DNA of 64,000 nt, taken from Actinobacteria bacterium 69-20. Its GTDB lineage: Bacteria > Actinomycetota > Actinomycetes > Mycobacteriales > Nakamurellaceae. Shown one piece after another: positions 34,227 to 44,280 of this stretch. Numbering within the stretch: the stretch's first letter is position 1; the number at the start of each line of letters is the position of its first letter. The DNA lies in assembly GCA_001897425.1 (NCBI GenBank), contig MKSW01000033.1:292717-356716 (forward strand), written 5' to 3'. A model generated the notes under the pieces. That model did no database searches, had not been told where the DNA came from, and saw only the letters and a program-made list of their open reading frames with translations. Both the position numbers and the translations under genes were made by a program.

Positions 34227-35057
34227 GTGCATACCGTCCGCGACGCCGAGCCCGGTCTCGTGACCTGGAGCTGCTTCGACCCCGCTCGCATCCAGGTGGT
34301 CTGCAGTACCCGCGATGGCGGGGTCTCGACGGGTCGGTTCGCGACGCTCAACCTCGGCCTGCACGTTGGCGACGAGGATCGCGCGGTCGTTGAAAACAGG
34401 CGCCGGGTCGCAGAAACAGTGGGCGCCGCGCTGGATGATTTCGTGTTCTGCCAGCAGGTGCACGATCGCGCCGTCGCCGTCGTGGACGACACATTCCGCG
34501 GCCGGGGTAGTCGTTCGGCGGCCGATGCCGTGCCCGCCTCGGACGCCATCGTCACCCGCGCGGCCGGGCTCGTACTCGCCGTGCTGGTCGCCGACTGCGC
34601 GCCGATCGTGCTGCACGATCCGGTGACGCAAACCCTGGCGCTCGTCCATGCGGGCTGGCGTGGCACCGTGCGCGGCGTGACTTCGGCTGCGGTGCAGGAG
34701 ATGTCGCGGCTCGGGTGCGATCCGGCGACCGTCATCGCGCTGATCGGTCCGGCCATCTCCCGCGACGTGTACCAGGTGGGCGACGAGGTGGTTGACGCCG
34801 CGCGCGCGGCGTTCGGCAGCACCATGGCCGACGCAGCATGGCACTCGATCCTCCGACCGGACAGGACCGGGCGCTACCTGTTCGACCTCCCACGCGCGGC
34901 GCGCACCCAGCTGCGGGCCGCGGGCCTTCGCGACGACAACATCCACGAATCGGGCCTGGCCACCGGACCGGACACACCGTTCTATAGCCACCGACTCGAA
35001 GGCCCGACCGGACGCTTCGCCATGTGCGCCCGACTGCTACCGGAAGCCACGGCATGA
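34227..35057 (+). CDS. pgeF: Peptidoglycan editing factor, YfiH/laccase-domain family
   Basis: 276 residues. The zinc-site motifs of the family are present: FCQQVHD, VADCAPIVLHD and VHAGWRGTVRG. PgeF is reported to remove wrongly inserted L-serine from UDP-MurNAc precursors and also shows purine nucleosidase-type activity. It is coupled by a 4-base overlap to murL, then murD2, which fits a role in peptidoglycan precursor quality. I use GTG 34227 after a GATACCCT -10-like box; GTG 34188 is an alternative start. Confidence 0.88.
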   Translation: MHTVRDAEPGLVTWSCFDPARIQVVCSTRDGGVSTGRFATLNLGLHVGDEDRAVVENRRRVAETVGAALDDFVFCQQVHDRAVAVVDDTFRGRGSRSAADAVPASDAIVTRAAGLVLAVLVADCAPIVLHDPVTQTLALVHAGWRGTVRGVTSAAVQEMSRLGCDPATVIALIGPAISRDVYQVGDEVVDAARAAFGSTMADAAWHSILRPDRTGRYLFDLPRAARTQLRAAGLRDDNIHESGLATGPDTPFYSHRLEGPTGRFAMCARLLPEATA

Positions 35058-36502
35058 AATCCCAAACCCTTGACGTCGCATCGCGTTTCGTTTATGACGC
35101 TTTTCGCATTGATGCCTCTTCGAACACCCTCAGCTGCCACTACCGGCTCGACGACTGGCACTTCACGGAAACCATCACCCTGCCCGGCAGCGGGGACTGG
35201 TCGACGCCAGCAGTGCACGAAGCCGCTAGGCTCGTCTTCCTGTTGGCCGGCGTCTCCTATTACAAGGCAGGCGCGCCGCCGGTGATCGACCTCGGCGACC
35301 ACGCGGTGACGGACGTCGAGCGCGCATTCCTCCGCGAGTATTACGTCGACGGGCTCGGCGAGTTCGCGTACCGCTCACAGCCGCGGCTCGACCTGACGGG
35401 GCTCGAGATCCGCGGACCCCGACTGGAACGACCTGCGCCAGTGGGCTTTTCACCCCGGGCCGGGTCGCCGCTCATCCCGTTCGGCGGCGGCGTGGATTCG
35501 ATCGTCACAGTGGAGCTGCTGCGCGGCCACGCGAGCCATGCGTCGTTGTTCGTGGTGAACCGCCCGGGCGACCGGTTCGATGCGATCGAGAAGCCTGCAG
35601 CAGTCACCGGTCTGCCGATGGTGCGCGCCGAGCGCATGCTCGACCCCAAGATCCTCCGATCGGCCGAGCTGGGCTTCCGCAACGGGCACGTTCCGGTGAC
35701 GGGCGTGATCTCGGCGATCGCCGTGCTAGCGGCCGCCGTCGGCGGGCACGATGCCGTCGTGATGAGCAACGAGTGGTCGGCTTCCGTGGGCACCGTCCAA
35801 CTGGACGGCCGCTCGATCAACCATCAGTACTCCAAGTCGATGTCGTTCGAAACCGGTTTCCGCCAGGTGATCTCGGACGCCATCGGCGGAAACGCCGCCC
35901 GCGGTGCCGGCGACGGGACCGGCGCGAGCACCCGGGCGGGCATCGAATACTTCTCCATGCTTCGGCCGTTCACCGAGCTGTGGATCGCCCGCCGTTTCGC
36001 CGAACTGCCGCAGTACTTCGGCACGTTCCGGAGCTGCAACCGGGCCTTCCACATCGATCACGCGAAACGACTGGACCACTGGTGCGGCCGGTGCGACAAG
36101 TGCGCCTTCATCGATCTGATCCTTGCCCCGTTCGTCGACGCAGCAACCCTGCGTGAGGTGTTTGAGCCTAGTGCCGAGCCGCTCGAGAATCCCGCGATGG
36201 TAGCCAGTTTCGGCACGCTTCTCGGTTTGATCCCGGATGCGAAGCCGTGGGAGTGCGTCGGCGACGTGAACGAGTGCCGCGTCGCGGTGCAACTCGCCGC
36301 GCTTCGCCCCGACCGAGCCCACACGCACCTGGTCCAGGATCTGGCGCTACGGGTGTCCGACCCCGGCGGTTCCGCCCGCGTCGAGCCCACGATCGCCGCG
36401 GACGCGCTGCTGAAACCCGTTGGCCAGCACCACATCCCGCACCGGTATCTGCCGAGCGACCTGGTGCCGGTCGACACCGCTGCCCCGGATTCGGCCCGGT
36501 AA
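35054..36502 (+). CDS. murL: UDP-MurNAc-L-Ala-L-Glu epimerase (MurL-like)
   Basis: 482 residues. MurL flips the terminal L-Glu of the nucleotide precursor to D-Glu, replacing glutamate racemase in some bacteria. I see a PP-loop-like GGGVDS (144-149), a conserved VVMSNEWSAS region, NHQYSKSMSFE, and a late cysteine cluster WCGRCDKC (Cys344, 347, 350). The assignment rests on these and on the murD-like gene 3 bases downstream, the pairing known for MurL and MurD2. Overlaps pgeF by 4 bases and carries one motif copy (35093-35099). Confidence 0.8.
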   Translation: MKSQTLDVASRFVYDAFRIDASSNTLSCHYRLDDWHFTETITLPGSGDWSTPAVHEAARLVFLLAGVSYYKAGAPPVIDLGDHAVTDVERAFLREYYVDGLGEFAYRSQPRLDLTGLEIRGPRLERPAPVGFSPRAGSPLIPFGGGVDSIVTVELLRGHASHASLFVVNRPGDRFDAIEKPAAVTGLPMVRAERMLDPKILRSAELGFRNGHVPVTGVISAIAVLAAAVGGHDAVVMSNEWSASVGTVQLDGRSINHQYSKSMSFETGFRQVISDAIGGNAARGAGDGTGASTRAGIEYFSMLRPFTELWIARRFAELPQYFGTFRSCNRAFHIDHAKRLDHWCGRCDKCAFIDLILAPFVDAATLREVFEPSAEPLENPAMVASFGTLLGLIPDAKPWECVGDVNECRVAVQLAALRPDRAHTHLVQDLALRVSDPGGSARVEPTIAADALLKPVGQHHIPHRYLPSDLVPVDTAAPDSAR

Positions 36503-36505
36503 CCG

Positions 36506-37843
36506 ATGCCCCGCCCCACCCTGCGCTGGGCCGACCTGCCCGGACGGCGCGTCGGGATCTACGGCCTGGGCGTGGAGGGCCGAGCGAGCCTCGCGGCCTG
36601 TCGCGCGCTCGGCATCGAGCCGATCCTTGTCGACGACAACCCCAATGCTGAAACGGATCTGGACGCTAGGGTACTGACGATCGGCGACGGCGGACTCGAT
36701 GCACTGCGCGCCTGCGAGGTCGTGATCAAGTCGCCGGGCATCAGCCGCTACGGCGAGGCGGTACACGCACTGCAGGCCGCCGGCGCGACGACCGTCGGCG
36801 GACTCGGCCTCTGGCTGCCGAGTGCGGACCTCGCCCGCGTCCTGGTGATCACCGGTACCAAGGGAAAGTCCACCACCACGGCGATCGCCGGACACCTATT
36901 GTCCCGCTGGGGATACCGCGCGTTCGTCGGCGGGAACATCGGTCGACCACCGTTCGACCCGGCCGTCGGCGACGAATACGACTACTGGGTGATCGAGGTG
37001 TCCAGCTACCAGGCCACCGACCTGCCGGTATCACCGCCGGTGACGGCCGTCACGTCGCTGAATCCGGACCACTTGCCGTGGCACGCAGACGATGTCGAGA
37101 CCTACTACCGGGACAAGCTCTCGGCGACCTCGCAGCCCGGCGCCCGCATCACGGTGGCCAACGGCGACAGCCCGCTGCTCCGCGCCCACCGGGCCATGCT
37201 CGGCCCCGAAGTCGAGTGGGTGCATGCCGACGACGAACCCGACGCCCGCTGGGTGGACGGCCTGGGGCTGATCGGCGCACACAATCGGCGGAACGCCCTG
37301 ATCGCGCGGCACGCGCTGTCCGAGATGGGCATCCAGGAAGCGTCCGACGACGCAGCCATCGCGACCGCTGCCGCTGGCTTCGCCGGGTTGCCGCACCGTC
37401 TTCAGGTCGTCGGCCGGCGCGGCGACGTCATCTTCGTCGACGACAACCTCTCCACGAACGTGCTTCCCGCGCTCGCAGCCGTCGACGCGTTCCCCGACCG
37501 TCGCGTGGCGCTTCTGGTCGGTGGCCAGAGCCGCGGGATCGATTACGCGCCACTGGGAGTTGGTCTGCGCACGCGGACCGCACCGCTGCTGCTGGTGACC
37601 ATGCCGACGAACGGGCCGGAGATCCACGCGCAAGTCGATGCGGCCGCGTCAGCATCAGCGGTCACCATCGCGGACGCCGATTCGCTGGCCGAGGCGGTCC
37701 GACTGGCCGCGGACTGGGCCGCACCGGACGGCGTGGTGCTGCTGTCGCCGGCCGCACCGAGCTTCGACCTGTTCCACGACTATCGCGCCCGCGGAGCGGC
37801 TTTCACCGACGCGATGCGGACTATCGGCGGCACCCCGTCATAA
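36506..37843 (+). CDS. murD2: Mur ligase, MurD2-like (UDP-MurNAc-L-Ala:L-Glu ligase)
   Basis: 445 residues with an N-terminal nucleotide-binding domain (GIYGLGVEGRASLAACRALG), ligase P-loop GTKGKST (117-123), central IEVSSYQATDLP and TSLNPDHLPWH, and C-terminal LPHRLQVVGRRGDVIFVDDN. It is MurD-like but lies alone with murL rather than in a dcw cluster, so L-Glu addition (MurD2) is more likely than the D-Glu addition of ordinary MurD. A normal murD elsewhere in the genome cannot be excluded. Confidence 0.82.
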   Translation: MPRPTLRWADLPGRRVGIYGLGVEGRASLAACRALGIEPILVDDNPNAETDLDARVLTIGDGGLDALRACEVVIKSPGISRYGEAVHALQAAGATTVGGLGLWLPSADLARVLVITGTKGKSTTTAIAGHLLSRWGYRAFVGGNIGRPPFDPAVGDEYDYWVIEVSSYQATDLPVSPPVTAVTSLNPDHLPWHADDVETYYRDKLSATSQPGARITVANGDSPLLRAHRAMLGPEVEWVHADDEPDARWVDGLGLIGAHNRRNALIARHALSEMGIQEASDDAAIATAAAGFAGLPHRLQVVGRRGDVIFVDDNLSTNVLPALAAVDAFPDRRVALLVGGQSRGIDYAPLGVGLRTRTAPLLLVTMPTNGPEIHAQVDAAASASAVTIADADSLAEAVRLAADWAAPDGVVLLSPAAPSFDLFHDYRARGAAFTDAMRTIGGTPS

Positions 37844-38017
37844 CCCAGCGAGGCCCCGGCCCCCCGCGACCTCCGACTCCGCTACACGAACACGACCGCT
37901 GTGAGCCGCGGCCTCGCTCTTACGGCCCCACGCATGCCAGGGGGCCGCGGCCGGGAACATCGAGCCGCGCGAGTGCCAGTGCGTCGGCGGACCCTCGTCA
38001 TAGCTGTGCGGCGCAGC
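37844..38017. other. Intergenic region between convergent genes
   Basis: 174 bases. A weak motif copy overlaps the end of murD2 (CGTCATA 37836-37842) and another is at 37996-38002, both in the same orientation. There is no clear terminator hairpin and no gene. Confidence 0.4.
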
Positions 38018-39604
38018 TCATTCTGGTTGGCGCTCGAGGAAGCGGAGCACCTCGGTCAGGTCCACGCCGGGGAAGACGCCCGGCGGCATCGCGGCCAACA
38101 GATGCGAATGCGCGCGGGCACTGGGCCAGGCCAGGCCCGCCCAGCGCTCGGCCAACTCCCGCGGCGGGCTCGCGCAGCAGGACGGGTCGGGGCACCGCGA
38201 CACGGACCGCTGCGTCGTGTCGCGGCCGCGCATCCACTTCACGTCGGCGTACCGGACGCCAACACTCACCGAGAACAACCCATCGGGGGTCGGGTCGACA
38301 GCCGATGTGCACCAATAGGTTCCAGTGGTCGTATCGGTGTATTGCTGGTACGCCGCGGACAGGTCCGGCTGTTCGAAGACCTGACGCGCCGTCCAGTACC
38401 GGCAGACGCGTCCGCCCTCGATCGCGCCGGTCGCATCCGCGGGAAATCGGACCCCGTCGTTGGCATATGCCTTATAGACGATGCCGGCCGCCGAGATGCG
38501 CATGAAGTGCACGGGGATGCCGAGATGGTGCGTCGCCAGATTCGTGAAGCGGTGCGCCGCCGTCTCGTAGGACACGGCGTAGGCGTCCCGCAGGTCCTCG
38601 ATCGCAATATCCTTGCGAGCCTTCGCATCTCGGAGCATGGCGACCGCGCTGTGCTCCGGAATGAGCAGCGCCGCCGCGAAGTAGTTGATAGCGACCCGCT
38701 GTGCGAGGAACTCCGCGTAGTCGGCCGGTGTGCCGTGTCCCAGCACTACGGACCCCAACGCCTGCAACGCCAGAGCGCGCGAATCGTGTTGCCCCGCCTC
38801 GGGTTGCGGCAGGTAGATGCGCCGGTGCTTCAGGTCGGTGACGCTGCGAGCCGAGGATGGAAGGTCCGCCCGGTGCGCCAGGGTGAAGCCGAGGTGGGCG
38901 GCCATCCGGTCGACGACGCTGCGGGTGATCGGCCCGGCGTCGTGCCCCGTCGCCCGGAGGAGGTCCGCTGCCGCGCGTTCGATGTCTCCGAAGTAGTTGT
39001 CCCGCGCGCGCATCGTCTCCCGCAACTCGGCGTTGGCGCGGCGCGCATGTTCGGGGGTCGCGACGCGTTCCGCGTGCACGTCGGCGAGCGCATGGTGTAG
39101 CCCGACAAGCGCCTCCAGTGCCTCGGTGGGCAGTCTAGGCCCGATGCGAATCGCCGGGATACCCAGCGCCGCAAAGGATTCCGTGCGCTGAATGTGCTCC
39201 AGCTCGACCTCGAGGGTCGCTCGGCGGTTCGGCGGCGGCGCCGTCAGCAGGTGCGCGACCGTCACGCCGAGCGCCTGTGCGATGGTCGTCAGCGCGGAGA
39301 TCTTCGGTTCACGCCGGCCGTTCTCGATCAGCGACAGTGCCGACGGCGACATGCCGGTGCGCTCGGCTAGATCGTCGAGGGTCAACCCTGCCGCGCGGCG
39401 CAGGTGCCGCACTCGGCGGCCGAGCGCCACGCTGTCCGATGGCGCGTTCTGAGCGCCGGAGACCGCCCGCGCTCGCGTGGCGCGCCCGGTGGAGGCGGGC
39501 AGGCCTACCGACGCCGGGCTGGCCGAGGATCGGCCCTGCGGAGTTCGGCCCGCCGTGGACCGGCCGGTCGTGCGCTGGGCGGCGACAGGAGCGCGGAGTG
39601 TCAT
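38018..39604 (-). CDS. ramB: RamB-type regulator of acetate metabolism
   Basis: 528 residues. An XRE-type helix-turn-helix (61-116: [20 protein letters not shown], then [19 protein letters not shown]) is followed by a middle IrrE-like domain and a C-terminal domain with cysteines ([19 protein letters not shown]) typical of this acyl-responsive family. RamB in Corynebacterium and Mycobacterium controls glyoxylate-shunt genes. Here it is divergent from aceA-aceB, which supports the assignment. About 55 extra Ser/Arg/Ala-rich residues precede the HTH. Start ATG 39604. Confidence 0.9.
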   Translation of the reverse strand: MTLRAPVAAQRTTGRSTAGRTPQGRSSASPASVGLPASTGRATRARAVSGAQNAPSDSVALGRRVRHLRRAAGLTLDDLAERTGMSPSALSLIENGRREPKISALTTIAQALGVTVAHLLTAPPPNRRATLEVELEHIQRTESFAALGIPAIRIGPRLPTEALEALVGLHHALADVHAERVATPEHARRANAELRETMRARDNYFGDIERAAADLLRATGHDAGPITRSVVDRMAAHLGFTLAHRADLPSSARSVTDLKHRRIYLPQPEAGQHDSRALALQALGSVVLGHGTPADYAEFLAQRVAINYFAAALLIPEHSAVAMLRDAKARKDIAIEDLRDAYAVSYETAAHRFTNLATHHLGIPVHFMRISAAGIVYKAYANDGVRFPADATGAIEGGRVCRYWTARQVFEQPDLSAAYQQYTDTTTGTYWCTSAVDPTPDGLFSVSVGVRYADVKWMRGRDTTQRSVSRCPDPSCCASPPRELAERWAGLAWPSARAHSHLLAAMPPGVFPGVDLTEVLRFLERQPE

Positions 39605-39779
39605 TGCTGCACAATATCGCAAGAATCGCGAATCTTTACGTCACATCTCGTGGACATGTGATTCACGCATGCTGAACCGTGGAGTACATCGGATCTTCAC
39701 TTCAGTTTTGACCATCGGCGGCAACCCCGCAGCGCATGCGTCGAGCTCGTCACCGACCGGAACGAGGGACTCTCCCGCC
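39605..39779. promoter_or_regulatory. ramB-aceA divergent control region
   Basis: 175 relatively AT-rich bases between the divergent regulator and isocitrate lyase genes. It contains TCGCAAGAATCGCGAATCTT (39617-39636), with a repeated CGCRA half-site, and TTTTGACC near 39706 as a possible -35. This is the expected place for RamB binding, but I cannot define an operator by eye. Confidence 0.45.
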
Positions 39780-41261
<1,482 letters not shown>

Positions 41262-41315
41262 GCCGGCCGAACCGCACCTCACCCGCCATCACCCGAAACT
41301 GACACGGAGCACACC

Positions 41316-43034
41316 ATGACCATCCCGCTGACCACCCCGCAGATCCGCGGCACCCTGCACCCGCGGTTCGACACGATCCTCACGCCCGACGCCCTCGCCT
41401 TCATCGCGCAGCTCGACGGCGCCTTCGCCGGGCGGCGCGCCGAGCTCCTCCGCACCCGCCGCGAGCGCGCCCGCCGCATCAGCGCCGGCGAGGACCTCGG
41501 CTTCCTCCCGGACACGGCCGCTATCCGCGCCGACACCTCTTGGCGCGTCGCCGATCCCGCGCCAGGACTCACCCGTCGCCTGGTCGAGATCACCGGCCCC
41601 GCCACCCGCACCATGACGGTCAACGCGCTCAACTCCGGCGCCGACGTCTGGATGGCCGACCTGGAGGACGCCACCGCCCCGACGTGGTTCAACGTCATCG
41701 ATAGCCAGCTCAACGTGTATGACGCTATTCGCGGCCAAGCCGATTTCGTGTCCGAGAACGGTAAGGAATATCGCGTCGGCGAACGGACCCCCACGATCGT
41801 GCTGCGCCCGCGCGGGTGGCACCTGTGCGAGAAGCACCTCTCGATCGACGCGCGGCCGCTGTCGGCCTCACTCGTCGACTTCGGGCTGTATTTCTTCCAC
41901 AATGCACGCCGGCTCATCGCGAACGGAGCCGGCCCGTACTTCTACCTGCCGAAGCTCGAATCACACCTCGAGGCGCGGCTGTGGAACGATGTGTTCGCGG
42001 TCGCCGAGGAACTCCTGGACATCCCACGCGGCACCATCCGCGCCACTGTCCTCATCGAAACCTTGCCCGCCGCAATGGAAATGGACGAGATCCTGTACGA
42101 GTTGCGGGAGTACTCGTCCGGGCTCAACGCCGGCCGGTGGGACTACATCTTCTCCTACATCCGCACGTTCGCGCGCCGCGGCATCGAGCACGTGCTGTCC
42201 GATCGCGGCGCCGTCACCATGACGACTCCGTTCCTCCGCGCCTACACGGAACTGCTGGTGCAGACCTGCCACAAGCGGGGCGCGCACGCCATCGGCGGCA
42301 TGGCGGCGTTCGTTCCGGACCGGGCGGATCCGGCCACCACCGAGCGGGCACTGGCCAAGGTGCGCGCCGACAAGGATCGCGAGGCGGCTGACGGCTTCGA
42401 CGGATCCTGGGTCGCCCACCCCGGCCTGGTCCAGACGTGCCGGGACGCGTTCACGGCCGTGCTCGCCGACCGAGCCGATCAACGCGACCGGCTCCGCCCC
42501 GAGGTCGACGTCACACCAGCCGATCTCACCCGTGTCGATGGCACTCGGGCGACGGTGACGCTGGCCGGTGTGCAGACCAATGTGTCCGCCGCGCTGCGGT
42601 ACCTGTCCCGCTGGGTCGGCGGAGCCGGCGCCGTGGCGATCGACGCGCTCATGGAAGACGCTGCGACGGTGGAGATCTCGCGCGCGCAACTGTGGCAGTG
42701 GATCGCGAATGGCACACGGGCCACTGACGGCCAGGTCGTGACGCGCGACCTCGTCGCGGAGAAGATCGACGCCGAGGCGCAGCGGCTCGCCGCGTCCGGA
42801 CAGTGGGGTTCGGCGGATGAGATCGCCGCAGCCGTCGACATTCTCACCGAGGTCGCGCTTGGCGAGACGATGCCCGGCTTCTTCACGCCGTACGCCTACG
42901 TCAAGTACCTGACCGAGCGGCCGCTGCGCATGAGCGGGCACCCGACCGGTGACGAACTCCGCCAGTCCGAGCGCGTGCCGAGCGCGGGCGAGCACTCCGC
43001 GGTGGACAGCACGGTGGACAGCGCTGCCGCCTGA
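41316..43034 (+). CDS. aceB: Malate synthase, A type
   Basis: 572 residues. It condenses glyoxylate with acetyl-CoA to malate, the second glyoxylate-shunt step. Marks include VNALNSGADVWMADLEDATA, FYLPKLESHLEARLWNDVF, TVLIETLPAAMEMDEILYEL and LNAGRWDYIFSYI; Asp/Arg catalytic residues are within these. It is the A isoform, shorter than the G isoform known from mycobacteria. A motif copy lies in frame at 41718-41724, reading VYDAIRGQA. The tail after TGDELRQSE is low-complexity. The repeat cluster at 43086-43279 follows. Confidence 0.96.
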   Translation: MTIPLTTPQIRGTLHPRFDTILTPDALAFIAQLDGAFAGRRAELLRTRRERARRISAGEDLGFLPDTAAIRADTSWRVADPAPGLTRRLVEITGPATRTMTVNALNSGADVWMADLEDATAPTWFNVIDSQLNVYDAIRGQADFVSENGKEYRVGERTPTIVLRPRGWHLCEKHLSIDARPLSASLVDFGLYFFHNARRLIANGAGPYFYLPKLESHLEARLWNDVFAVAEELLDIPRGTIRATVLIETLPAAMEMDEILYELREYSSGLNAGRWDYIFSYIRTFARRGIEHVLSDRGAVTMTTPFLRAYTELLVQTCHKRGAHAIGGMAAFVPDRADPATTERALAKVRADKDREAADGFDGSWVAHPGLVQTCRDAFTAVLADRADQRDRLRPEVDVTPADLTRVDGTRATVTLAGVQTNVSAALRYLSRWVGGAGAVAIDALMEDAATVEISRAQLWQWIANGTRATDGQVVTRDLVAEKIDAEAQRLAASGQWGSADEIAAAVDILTEVALGETMPGFFTPYAYVKYLTERPLRMSGHPTGDELRQSERVPSAGEHSAVDSTVDSAAA

Positions 43035-43317
43035 CCCCCGACGAACTCCCGCTCCCACCCAGAGTCAGCCATCGTCCCCACTCGAGTGTGCATATAACTG
43101 GGCCATTTCGGACAGAATGCTGCAACACTCACACCGTTCGTCTTGAGAGTGTGCATCCTGCAGGCGGGTGTGTATAGAACAGCGACATTTCGGACAGATT
43201 GCTGCAGGATGCACACCCTTCGTCTTGAGAGCGTGCATCCTGCAGCAATCTGTCTCATTCGTCCCGGTTATACGCACACTCTCTCCGCACTCCGAGTGGG
43301 GCCCGGAGCGGGCGGGG
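43035..43317. other. Intergenic region holding repeat cluster 2
   Basis: 283 bases between convergent aceB and tetR, mostly filled by three 49-bp elements and a partial copy. No gene. The short spacer YTTCGTCTTGAGA appears twice (about 43136 and 43218). Confidence 0.7.
43086..43279. repeat. Three 49-bp elements of the GTGTGC/GCACAC family
   Basis: Copies at 43086-43134 (reverse), 43168-43216 (reverse) and 43231-43279 (forward), each exactly 49 bp, match the type 1 copies at 11078 and 11348. A fragment carrying only GTGTGCATCCTGCAGG begins at 43149. Consensus: GTGTGCATCCTGCAGCA, WTCTGTCCGAAWNGTC, then CCRGTTATAYGCACAC. The reverse and forward copies face each other and could form a larger stem. 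Confidence 0.9.
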
Positions 43318-44199
43318 CTATCTGGCGCCGGCGAGGCCGTGCGCGATCACATCGAGCACCGTGTCGAGCATCTGCTCCTGCATCTCGCGGCCAGCCTGCG
43401 CCAGCGGCCCGTCCAGGCACAACACGGCCAGGCCGTGCACCGACGACCACAACGCGATGTCGACCTGGAGGGCCCGCCGCTCAGGGCTGATCACCCCCGC
43501 GTCGACGAGCTCGTCAAGCACCTCGGTCAGCACACCAAAGGCGGCCGGATCGGGCAGCCGGTCGTCGGCCGATTCCGACGGTGCCGGGCGCAGGTCCGGC
43601 AGGTGCACCGTCTCCGGCAGCGGCAGGCCGATGCAAAAGCAGCGGAACAGGCCGGGCTCGGACAGTGCGAAAGTGAAGTACGCCCGGCCGATCGCCTCGA
43701 GTCGGCGCCATGCCCGCTCCTGTGGCGACCCGGGCTCGACGCCCGGCAGGGCGACACGATCGGCGCCGCTTCGGGTCTCGGCCCGGCCCAACGCGCCGTT
43801 GCCCTCGTGACCTCCGCCGCGATGATCTCCACCCCCACGGCCACTGCCGCCCGGCCCACCACCGACATGACCGTCCCCGACATGACCACCTTCGCCGCCA
43901 CGGCTGCCGCCTCGATCGCCACCGCCGTCATCACCGTCGTACGGGGTCAACGCCGCCCGCATGTACTCTGCGAGCCGTCCGAGGGAGGCCTTCTTCACCT
44001 CCTCGATCAGGCCCGACTGACCGTTGAAGTGCCGGTACGCAGCCGTCGGCGAGACGCCCACCCGGCGCGCCACCTCGCGTAGCACGACGGCCTCGGGGCC
44101 CCCTTCGGCCGCCATTTCGAGCCCCGCATCGATCAATGCGGCGGCCAGGTTCCCGTGGTGATACGGCCGATGCACGCGGTCCGCCACGGGTTCACCCAT
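43318..44199 (-). CDS. TetR-family repressor with a Gly/His-rich insertion
   Basis: 293 residues. The TetR DNA-binding helices (15-65) show LIDAGLEMAAEGGPEAVVLR and REVARRVGVSPTAAYRHFNG. A C-terminal TetR ligand domain runs from about 155 to the end. Between them residues 89-136 are mostly glycine with His, Asp and Arg (GGDRGGSRGGEGGHVGDGHV), absent from ordinary TetR proteins. It could be a flexible linker or bind metal. Divergent from mmpL, which it probably represses. The start ATG 44199 is crowded against its GGAGG, so initiation may be inefficient. Confidence 0.88.
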   Translation of the reverse strand: MGEPVADRVHRPYHHGNLAAALIDAGLEMAAEGGPEAVVLREVARRVGVSPTAAYRHFNGQSGLIEEVKKASLGRLAEYMRAALTPYDGDDGGGDRGGSRGGEGGHVGDGHVGGGPGGSGRGGGDHRGGGHEGNGALGRAETRSGADRVALPGVEPGSPQERAWRRLEAIGRAYFTFALSEPGLFRCFCIGLPLPETVHLPDLRPAPSESADDRLPDPAAFGVLTEVLDELVDAGVISPERRALQVDIALWSSVHGLAVLCLDGPLAQAGREMQEQMLDTVLDVIAHGLAGAR

Positions 44200-44208
44200 C
44201 CTCCGAAT

Positions 44209-44247
44209 GTTGACAGTGTTACCATCAAGGCTTAAGTTGACGCTGTT
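44209..44247. promoter_or_regulatory. tetR-mmpL operator/promoter
   Basis: GTTGACAGTGTT (44209-44220) recurs as GTTGACGCTGTT (44236-44247), 27 bases apart. On the plus strand TTGACA (44210-44215), a 17-base spacer and TAAGTT (44233-44238) make a credible promoter for the MMPL gene, so a repressor on these repeats would block it. Confidence 0.55.
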
Positions 44248-44280
44248 CACATCATAGACTTCGATCCCGCGGGAGTCCCT

